IMG/VR virus record: IMGVR_UViG_3300031952_000005
Span: 1 to 64,000 of that record
Source: a virus
DNA length: 64,000 nt
Direction: 5' to 3' (one strand)
Shown here: in pieces, positions 39,219 through 51,200 of the stretch
How the letters are laid out: every line of letters begins with the position of its first letter
Position numbering within the stretch: position 1 is the first letter of the stretch
Made by a program: the position numbers and the translations under genes
The notes under the pieces: generated by a model
The model's database searches: none
What the model saw: only the letters and a program-made list of their open reading frames with translations
What the model was told of the DNA's origin: nothing

Positions 39219-42200
39219 TTATAAACATTTAAGTTTTTCTATAATTTCTTGATTTGTCATTCCTGTTGTTTTCAAATTAGCAGCATAAGCAGCAAACTCA
39301 GTAGAGTAAGTATCAAATGATTTACCAGTAGCACTCTGATCATAAAAATATTTTACCATATCAAAGGTAACATTAATATTCTGAATATCTAAATCCAATT
39401 TTGATGGTGTAGTTGTTTCAAAATAATCAACATAATAATCAGTAGGATCACTTTTTAAAGTTTCTAATGATGTTTTTAAGTTGTTTATTTTAGTTATAAT
39501 ATTTTGTTTTTCTGCAGCATTAACAGCTTTAAAAACAAAGTTATCTACAGAACCTGTTTTTGTGTAACCATCTTTATCTATTTTAATAGTGTATTCTTTA
39601 TTTTTAGCTGCTCTACCTTTTACAATTGCATAATCAGTATATCTTTCAATTTCTAAAACTTTAATTTTATATTCAGAAGAATTATCATCATTGTAAACTG
39701 TAAGAATGCTACCCACAGTAGTTTCAGTTGCTCCTGTAAGTTGTTGTCTTAATGATTCAAGTTCTTTATTAATTTTTTCATTATTAGATTTAACAGTATT
39801 ATATTTTTCTTCAGCTTTTAAAAAATTATACGCTTGTTTAATAGTGTCAAAATCTTTTTGTTCAATTTTATCTTGTAGACTTCTTAATGAAACACCTTGT
39901 TTTAATTGATCTATTGTATATTCTTTAAAAATGCTTTCTAAAGTTAAAATAACAGGTGTTTTAGGTTTAACAGAATAATCTTCAAACATGTCTGCAGTTA
40001 AACCTTGAGTCATTTCTTCTGCAACATCTACTTCTGACACATCAAGTCTTGCTTTTTTATTAACCAAACTTGTGTAGCGTTTTGATTCTGCAACACTGAA
40101 TCCAATAGGACTTATTGTATTTACTGCAAGTTCCATTGGAAGTGCCACATATTTTGCAGCATTACCTACTGTTTTAAATTCACCAGTACCAGATATTGAA
40201 TTGATAACAGATTTACCAAAACTTTGATTATAAATTTGACTGTCTACACCTTGTAACAAAAATGTAGTTTTACCCATTCTTAACATAATAGGAAACTTGT
40301 ACTTGTTCTTTTCATCTTTGTCTTTAAAGATATTTAGTTTTTCACCAATTGCTGCAATAGCACCACTTGTTGTTTCTTCCATCTCATTAGCACCTTTCAT
40401 GTTAATGATAATTTCTTCAAGTTTTTGATCAGCTCCAAATATAGTATCTGTTAGTAAGAAAGATTTTTGTGTTGGACTTAGTGTAAGACCTAATACTTTA
40501 CCAACTATTTCATTTGCAATTGCTGTACGTTCATTAACATCAGTAGTTTTAAAATTAATATTTTTCATAAGTTTAGAAGAAAACCCTTCTGACTGATTGA
40601 ATGAAATAGTATTACTCTTTTTATTAGATGTAGATTTTATCTTTTTATTACCAACTTCTTTTGATGCACCATATGCCATCAGTACAAACAAGTCATCAAA
40701 TAACTTGTACACATCTTCTTGTGTAGCAGGATTGTCAGGAGTACTAATGTAATCTTGTATTGCATCAACTAATTCTTTTTTATTACCTTGTGCATTATCG
40801 AGTATTTTAATAAACTCTTCTATGTTTTTAGATAATGGTATTTGTAAATCTGCTGGCAAATACTGTAAGAATGAACCTGATTTATATTGCAAACCTGTTC
40901 TAGCAAGTTCATGATAAAATAATTTTTTCATAAACAAGTTCTCTTGTTGCAATAAGAAATAAGCATCATCAGCTATGTTATCAGCTAACTCACCAGCAAT
41001 CTTTGCTTTACTTACCATCTCTAAAGTTTTTTCTTGAATGTTTTCTCCATCAGTAGTAAGTACTGTTGATTTACTATTAGACACTTTTAAGAACTGTAAA
41101 AACCTATTTTCAGGATATTCAGTCTTCATTGCATCTAGTTCTTTCTCAATTGAATTTGTAAACCATTGATCTGCTTTAAATGTATTAATTAAGTTTTTAT
41201 CATCTTCATCAAAACTTGCTTGCATAGATGGATTAGTACTTTTTCTACTACCAGGTACAGATATCTGATACTTACGTATAGCAATAAAACTTGTAATAAG
41301 TCTTGCAATATTTGATGAGTCTGTATATACAGTTTCAAATGCATTTTTAATTGGTTGAAAGAAAAGAGTTCTTTCTAAAAATATTTTACCTGCTTGTTCA
41401 TCTAAATCATTCATTGCATCTGCTAATGGAACCCATGCTTGTTTACCATCAAATAATTTATCACTTGATTCTTTAGTAAACATAGACTCACCATTACGTA
41501 GTTCATTGATACTTCTTTGTAATTTATCAAATGATATAAAAGTTGGATTAATTTTCTTATACAAGTTTACTAATGAACCTGCGTTTCTAATACCCCATGT
41601 TTGCTGTGTTTGTTCTTTATATAACTGTAATAATATTACTTTCTGTGCTTCATTAGATAATAGAGTAGTTACACCTTTTATATGAGAAGATACAGTAAAT
41701 CCAATATCTTCAACAGTAAGGGTGTTACTTTCTAGTCTACTTTCATTAAGAGCATTCTGTTGAAAATCAATCATCAAGTTTTCCTTGTTGATTTTAACAT
41801 TACCAGGAAATGAATCTTGTGTAATTAATCCTGCATCTTTTAGTTCATTTAATAATGCTGCATTACCATTGTTTTTGATAAAGTCTTCCATTTCAGTTTT
41901 TAACTCATTAGTCAAAAACTTGAACTCAGTTGATATAGAGTCACTTACTGCAAAACGAGATGCTTGTACTTTATTAATTGCATTGTTAATTTCTGGAATA
42001 AAGTTAAATCCAAATGCAAATGCGGGATCTAATCCAATACCTATCATTGCAAGAGTAACTCCTGTATTTATTTCATTCATTCCAAGTGCTGCTGGAATAG
42101 GTTTTTTCATACCATCTGCAGCAATACCTAATACAACACCATTTAACATGATTACTCGTTGTCCATTTTTGTTTATTACACCAAATTTAAAAAGATTATT

Positions 42201-45200
42201 TTGTGTAACAACTGTACTACCATCTGATTGTAAATCATTACTTGCATATTTCCAAATTACATTATCAGAATTAAGTTCTAATTCATACTGACTTGCAAGT
42301 GCCAAGAACTTCTGCAATGATGCAGCAATACCAATCATGTCTTTGTATGCAGCACCTAATGCTTTAGATTCAATAACTGATGTAATTGTGTTGGGATCAG
42401 ACTTAGGTCCAAAGTTATCAAGATCTCTACCATATCCTGTTACAATACTTTCAAAATATTCTGTAGAAGAAGTCTCGTGTATATACAAGTTTTTAAATAC
42501 TGCTTCGTTAGATAGTATATCTATTTTTGCTTGTAAGTTTTTATTTTGATGTATTGGTAGTACTGACAAATGATTTACAATATTACTATCAAAGTTTGCT
42601 TGGTCTACTGGTAAACCATATTTTTCAAATACTTGCAGTGCTGCTTCTATACGTAATGAACCATTTGCAAAAGTTCTTAATCTACGTTTTTCATCACGTG
42701 TCTTTTTAAGATCTTGATATGTTTCATCAAGTTCAGTTTTTAAATCAAAATGTTCTTTACCAAATTTTCTACGATTTGCTTTTGCAAGATAATCATCAGG
42801 ATCATTTTCTGTATCTTCAATAGATTGAACAAATGCTTGTTTAACTACTTTTTTTTCAGATTTTATTTGTTTAATATCATCTTGTAAATCTTCTTCATAA
42901 CTTTCGAGTTCTTCATATATACCTGAAGTCATTGCTTTAATATAGTCTTCTTGAGTGTATCCCATTGCATACATAACTTCTAGAGCATTTGCACTTACAG
43001 AAAAATTATTTGTTTCAGTTAATGCTTTTCTTTTTGCACTGATCAACTTTCTAAAGTTTTCATCATCTGCCCTGTAATGTATGTACTCAATAAACTTACC
43101 TTGTGCAGGAGATTTATAAATGTTATAGTTACCATATTTTGCGTAGTCACCAACAGCATTTACATAATGAGCAAATGTTTGACCATAAAGTGAGTCAACG
43201 TCAAAGTCAGATCCAGCAAGTAAGTGTATAAATTGTGGTACAATAATACTATTTATGTGAGAACTATCTATATAATCTACCACTTTTAATACAATCATAG
43301 AACGTTTATCCTCAGTAGGAATACGTAATGCAAACATTTCACGAAGATTTTCCATAAAAAAATCTTCTTGTTGTTGACTTCTAAAAAATTGTTTTGGTAA
43401 TATACATTCTACAAAGTATTTTTTACTAACCAGTTCTCCTGCATCATCATATTCTGCTTCTATACGTACACCTAATGGTCTTACTTTTGTATTACGATAT
43501 TTTCCTGGATTATTTCTGTATTCTTCAGTTGTTATTACTTCACCATTTTCATCTTCTCTTACATCATAACCAAATGATGATACGTGAATGTTTTTAAATC
43601 CAGAACCTTTTTCATCTGTTATATGCTTACTATAAAGCGAAAAGAAATAATATTCTAGCATACTTCTTATTCCAGGTAAGTTAGGACTATGAACTGGTTT
43701 ACCAAAAGCATCAACATCAAATAGTTTTAATACTGAAGATGGTGCATTCTGTTGCTCAAGATTTTCTCTTATTAAATCAAATACTTTACCTAAATCAAAG
43801 TCTTCACCTTTACGTAAAAAGTGCTGTAACGACTGCAGATTAGAATCAGAAATATCATAAAGTGACTCTTGATATTTAAGAAGACTGTCACCTAATTCAT
43901 TCATTGCTTTTCTTTCAGTAGAAGACATAATTGTACCCGCCTCTGCATGACGTTTGTTTGCAAGTTCTTCTATGTAATTTAAATCTGCAGGTAATAATAT
44001 TTTACCTTGTACAGAGAATCGTGCAGTGTCATGTACACCAGAAGTTTCTACTTGAAGATACTTGTCTTCATTGTTTACTTTTAATGATGATATATTTAAT
44101 GGTAAGTAGTCATTATCAGCATGTGCAAAATAATCAACAGGAAGTTTTGTAGCATTTTTAGATGCTTCAGTATCCATGATTTGATCAATATTATGATACT
44201 CCATAGAATTTAAAATTTTATGCAATTTTATTCTATTTGGTTCATATTTTGCATGTATCTCAAGATATGTTTTTTGAATTTGTTGTTCTAATTCTTCAAT
44301 ATTACTGCTTACACTACCATCTTTGTTTATCTTATGATGTTCTTGTATTTGTTTACGTAAGGCGTATATAGTCATGTATTTGTCATGCAAATTATCATAT
44401 ACTTGATCACGAGTCATTCCTTCAGGTATAATTAATATACTTACATCATTTCTATCAATGTAACTTTCTGATTGTTTGTGATAAATATTACGAGAAGCAG
44501 TAACAGTCTTTTTAGGATTGTTTACTACTTTGTTTTTTTCCATTTTGAGTACTTCTTCTTCAGTAAGTTCACGATAATGTTTTGCAATTATAGAATGCAA
44601 TATCTCAGGAGTAAGTCTTCCTAATGATTCATGCATATCTGCTTGATGAAACAATGATGAAATACTCTGACCATCAAATACTTTTTGATTTAGTTTAAAG
44701 TTCTCATAGATTGTTTTACGTATTGTTTCATCTGGAATTTGAATATCATCTAGTACTTCTTGTGGAGAATAAAATGGACCATAATTAGGATGTTCTTCAT
44801 TAATATATCCAAACAATGTGTTAAGATAAGCAACTGTGTGTTTACCTTCTTTCATTGTACTACCAGATGCAAGAAACTTTTTATTACGTTTAGTAGAATC
44901 AATACCATCTTTAACGTTCATTGCTTTATCACCTGTATACAATTCATTTACCATTAGTGAATTATACCACTGATTGAAAAAGAAATCTGCTAGTAATCCA
45001 TTTAAATCAGCACGAGATTCTAATACACCTTGTACATTATAGTTTGGTTTTGTATTTGCATAAACAGAAGTAGTACTTACTGCAAGATTGTTATCAATTT
45101 TTAAAGTATCAGCAATAAGAGAAGATGTTAAGTATCTTAACGATGGTTGTTTTGTTTCAAACACTACAGGATACCCTTCTTCTTCAATAACTTTTCCTGT

Positions 45201-48200
45201 TGCAGGATCTTTCTTAATTGCTTTTACAGATTCTTCTTTTTCATTTACAACACCAAGTTTTTTTAAAGTGTTAATGTATGTGTTTAGTTCTTCTAACGCA
45301 AAATCATTTAATCCTTGACGTAAATCTGCAAGTGTACTTTCATCAATGTCTTCAAAGGATGCTTTGTCATCTTTAGCATACTCTAGTAATTTACTAGTAA
45401 GTAACTCATTTTTAGCATTTGCAAAAAAGTATGGTAAGTAATTAAAGTTATATGCTCTTAAATTTTCACTATCAACAGTTGCTCTTGTTTTATCATCCTT
45501 GCTTAGTACACCATTGTAGTTATTAATAAGTTTGTTAGAACTACCATCATCAAAGTTTTTTTTGTTAACCTCTCTTCTGTTCCATTCTTTTTTGATTCTG
45601 TTAAATTCTTGTTTTACTTTTCCTTCTAAATCATTTACAATTTTTAAATTCTTACCATCTTTTACAAGACCATTTTTATCAGCGTATGTTTGATAAAGAG
45701 ATGTAATTAAAAAGTTTGTTTGAGATGCCTCAAGAGTATCAAATGTACGAAGGAATGTCTGGATACTTGTTTTAGGAGTAGTTATGTTACCATCTTCATC
45801 AACAACAGTTTCATATGAAGAAACAGTTGTTCTTTGTAAAAATGATAGTATACTCATTACATGGAATGATTGTTTATCAAGTTTACCAAAAGTTTTACCT
45901 TCCTTGTATGTCTGGTTATTCATCTGAGCAACTCCACCAAACAATGATATGTTAGTATTGTCTAATAGTAACTTAGCAATTGTTGCTTGTTTACTAGTTT
46001 TGTCTTTTAACAAGTCGCCAAATAATGGATTGTCATTATAAAAGTCTTCTAAGAAATCATCATAGTATGGATCAGTTCTTAATGTATCTTTTAATCCTTC
46101 TCTTCTTAATGATTGACCTGTTAAAATTAATGGTGTATATTTCGTATAACGATACACAGGTTTACCAGCAGCATTACGAAATACACTTGGTAAATCAGTT
46201 GCATCATATTTTAATATGTATTTAGCAAATCTAGTAGAGATGTTAAAGAATGCACCTAAGTTTTTATTATTTTCATCAAGTGTTTTTCCAAATGCGTTTG
46301 AACTAATAGACTCATTTATTACTGGATCATATATTGATTTTATACTTCTAAAAAATTGTTTTTCAAGATACGCTTTATCAGCAATCATTGCAGAATTTGT
46401 AGCGTAATGATCTAGTGTCTTCTTGTCTATGTTTTCAAGAGCACCGTTAAGATTGTCAATTTTATCTATTGCAAGAATAGACATTCTGATTAATGATTTT
46501 GGTAATGTAATGCCTACATCTTTAAATGCATTATACAATTCAAATGTCATAGTTTCCAATACTGTATTTGCATTTAATAAACTACCTATAAGTATTTTTT
46601 TATTAATAATGTTTTCAGATAAAGTAACAAGTCTTTTTACTGCAGTTACATATTCAGGATCAGTTCTTTTTTTAGCGTGTGTTGTTATCATAGATGATAC
46701 CATGTCACGTCTTTTCTTTAATGCATCTGCTTGAAGAACTCTATCTGTTAATGTAAAACTTTCAATATTATTACCTGCTTCTTCAATTTCTGCAGTTTTT
46801 AAACGAGCATTTAACATTACATATTCTATTTCAGTACCATGAAGTACATCTATAAACATATTATATAATTCTTTGTTTGTTGATGGATTACCATTGGTAT
46901 CCATTCCTGTGTACTCTTTTAACTGATTGTAAATTGCTTGTAAATCAGCAGCTGCATCAAAATTACCATCTTCTTTATAGATTTTAGCAGTAACTTGCAT
47001 ATTGTTTATAATCTCATCTACTTTGACATCAGCTGATATTTTTAGTAATGAACCAAAAATACTTTCTCCATCAATTACTCTTGGAAATAGTATACCAGAT
47101 TCTGTATCTTCTTTCTCATAACTTATAATACCAAGAAATCTTCTTAATTGTCTTGGAGCTGAGTCAAGTCTGTTGTGCTCACCAAATCCTTCATCAATAT
47201 TTATATCATCAGAAATTTCTTCACCATCTTCAAAGTCTTCATCAACTTGTGACTTTTTTTCATTTTCACCTGCTAATTCTTTTAACAGTGTATTTTTATC
47301 AATTGCTGTACCAGTACCATCCAGTAATGAATATAACTCTTGAGTTTTTTTCTTAACTAGTTTTTTTAATACTTCAACAGATACTTGTCCAAGATTATTA
47401 TCTAAAGGATCTGCTTCATATTGTTTTACTTTATTTGGTAATACTTTACCCTTGTATGCAGCATTGCCTGAGTTATTTATATCATTAACAGTTTCATTAT
47501 TTAACCTTGCTCCTAACATAAATCTATATTGAGAAACAAGATTGCTATATTGTTCAAGAACTTGTTTTTCTTTACCAGGATTCTTTTTAATCAATTCATC
47601 AAGATTATATACTTTTTCAAGTAACAATGTTTGCGCTGTTTTAAATTTTGCATCAAAAGTTTGTCCAGATGTATTTTCAATAACATATTTTGTCATCATA
47701 TATACCAACTGATTTTGTTCAGCTTTTAATAATGTTGTAGGTGATTGACTAACGCCAGATGATGAATACTTGTCGTTAATAATTTTTTTCAATCCAGGTA
47801 TTAACTCATATGCTGCTTGTCCATCATATAATTCAGATTGTATTTGTTCTGATTTATAGTATCCTCTTTTGATATTCTTGTATGTACTGTCAACTAGATT
47901 ACTTCTTTGAGTAAACATGTCAATCAGTTTTTTTAGTAACTCAAATAATTTTGCTACAAGACCTTGTGGTTTTGTATTTTTATTCATGTAGTTTTGAAAA
48001 CCATCTGCAAGAATTTCTTCTGCTTGTAACTGAAACATTTTATCATACTCATACACATAGTTTTTTTCACTTGCAAATTTCTTTAATGCTGCAGGTGTAA
48101 ATGCACTCTTGTGTTTTTTATTAGATGATACTGCATCAATTAATCTTGAACGTTGTTCTGGTGTCATCAAGTATCTAAACACACCATGAAATGCCTCGTG

Positions 48201-51200
48201 AAATACTACACCTTTTGACAAGATAGAGTTATTCAAATAGATAACTTTGTCTTTAAACATTCCTAGTACGTTACCATCAATACTTGACAAATCAATTATA
48301 CTTGCAATTTCTTCTTGACTGATACCAAACTGAGGAAGATTTTCTTGTAACCATTGTACAGCATTCTGTCTTTCTGCTTCTGTTTCTGTTTGTACTTCTG
48401 TATTAGAAATAGAAAACATTTCATTTTCAGGAATATCATCTATAGTAACATTATTACTGTCTGTTACAATAATAGGTTGAGCTTGTACAACAACAACGTT
48501 TTCTACAGGGTGCTGTGTAACTTCTAATGGACTTTTATTAGATAAAGGTATTCCAGCAGCAGTTGGAGATTTTGAAGTGATTACAAGACGATTTCTTGGT
48601 ACATCTGATATATTAAAACTATTTACATTTCTTTCATAATCTTTTTTTGCTTGTGTGTCATTTAAATCTGAAAATACAACACGAGAAACTTGTTTACCTT
48701 CATCATCAATATCTACTACTAAATGTTTTGGTTCTGGATAGTCATTCATAAAGTTTTCAATAAATCCAGGATATTTTTTACCATTTTCTAGTAACTGTCC
48801 AATAACTTTATTAATTATTAATTTTGAAAACCCTTCTTGTTGTTCTTTTATTGCATCAATTAATTTTACTACATTAGGAGAAGAATTTGTATTACTATAC
48901 ATTTCATTTACCATGGAGTAAAACTTTGCAAGATCTTTTTGTTTGTTTAAATCTAATTTAGAAAATGCAATATTTTCTGCAACAACATCTGCTACTAATG
49001 AAGCATTGCCTCTTAGTGTACTTGCAAATGCTATTATTTTTCCTTCTTCACCATTAACAATTTTACCATCTACTACTCTTGGACCAAACGTAAAGTTAAA
49101 ATCTGATTTGTTATCTTCTATAAAACCATACTTACTATCTTTTGATTTATTAGATGGTCGTACTTCAATTTGCAAATGTCCATTTTGATCACTTGCAAAA
49201 TTTATAAATAATTCTACTTTTTTATTTGCTGATGCAAACGCTTTAAATTTGTAAACTTTTCTATCAAATGATTGTAATTGTAATTTTCTATCAGCAGCAT
49301 TTAATACATCAGATAACGTAGTTATAAATGTAGCAAACCCTTCTACTTGTGATAATACATTTACAGGAGATACTGCTCGCCATCCATATGTACCATTATT
49401 ATTAAACCTTATAATAATATGTCTCTGCGTATTATAACTACTACCTTTAAATATTTGATCTTTAATGTATGAATCATCAAGTTTTATTCTAGAATCAAAA
49501 TGTGAATTTACGTATTCTTCCTGTGTAACAATATCTTGTACATTACCTTGATTATCTTTTACAACAATTCTTTCATTAGAATTTAGTGTATTTAATAATC
49601 TAAATTTACTTTGTTTTGCTTTTTCAGGATAGTTTCCATCCTTATTTTTTTTGTCAGAAAACTTAGTAAATGCAAATACTACATTACGCTCTTCTTCTTT
49701 TATAGTTTTACCAACCTGGTCAATAGTGGCAATAGTTAATTTACGTGATAAATTTGTTTCTTCTTCTATTACTTCAGAAAGATTTTTAATTTTTGTGTCA
49801 CCTGTTTTTTGAGAACCAATGTTGTACTGAGAAAAGAATTGTTCTGTTACATCAACAGAATTTACATCATCAGTAAACTGAGGTTCTACAATTGCTGATA
49901 GTTGCTCTTTAAAGTCATTGTATAACTCATAAGCGTTTTTCATTGTGTTAATATCGTTCTCATCTAAACTATCTGTAGTATTATCATTTAATCTTTTGAT
50001 AGACAGTTCTTTAACTTTTTCAAGATGTACAGGATTTGAAAAATCTATTTTTTGTGAAGTGTTATCACTATTTAAAAATACATAGTTATCTAATGGATAC
50101 AAGTAAAATTTTTCACCAGTACCAATTATCTCACCAACTAATGCAAATTTACTTTCAGATTGTTGTGGTCTAGCAACTGTAATAACAGTTCCTTTTGAAG
50201 TTGATTTTAAATATTTTATTTGAGTTTCATTTTCAAATGTTTCATGTGTTCTGTTTGCAAGTCCTTTATATTTTGGATTAGTTGCAGCAAGTCCTTGTAT
50301 TCTACTGATACGATCATCACCAACAGTACTTAATGAAACAGCATGTATTCTTACACCTGCTGATGGAAAACCTGTTTTAGCAAGATTCTTTAATGCATCT
50401 TCAACTTTTTGTTGTAAACCAATTTCACTTCTTATAGGTTTAATAGTAAAGTTAGATGATATTCTATCCTGATAAAATTCTTGTTGTCCTTTGTTACTAT
50501 TAGATGTATCATCATTACGTGCAGGTCTTTCTGTTAAAATATCTTCAGCATCAAGTTTAAATTCATCACCATTTTCAGTTGTTATAAATAATCCTTCAGG
50601 TTTACTTGTTGCTTCAACCATGTTATTATCCTTAAATGTAACAAGAACAGTTTTTAATTCAGCAAGATCTGATATATCTCGTATTGCAATAAAATCAGAT
50701 TGTTTATTTAAAGATTCTATAACAGAGGTCATTCGACTTAATAAAAAACTTTTGTTATCAAAATTATTTATAACATCTCTTAGTTCAGATGTAATATAAA
50801 TTAATATAGTATTTTTTGTTTCAAGATCTTCAAAATCATTTGTGTTAAAATAGTTATTAATCATTGTGAGTACTTCTGTAAGATCATCACCAGTTATAAC
50901 TTTTTTATTTTCAAGATTTAGTATTGCTCTTTGAATTGCTTCAACTTTTCCAATAGGTGTTTTCTTAACAGTATATAATGGAGATATTGAAGAAAGAAAA
51001 TTATCAGCATCAGATAATAATATTTTTGCATCAATGATTTTTTCTGCATTTCCTACTTCATAAAATGATTGATCTAATCCATTTAAACCAACATATATTT
51101 CTGCAATAGAAAATAAAGAAAGTGATTTTTCATAATTAGAAAGACCACTTTTTAAAATAAACTTTGCAGTATTGTCAAAGTTCTTATATGTTTCAGGATT

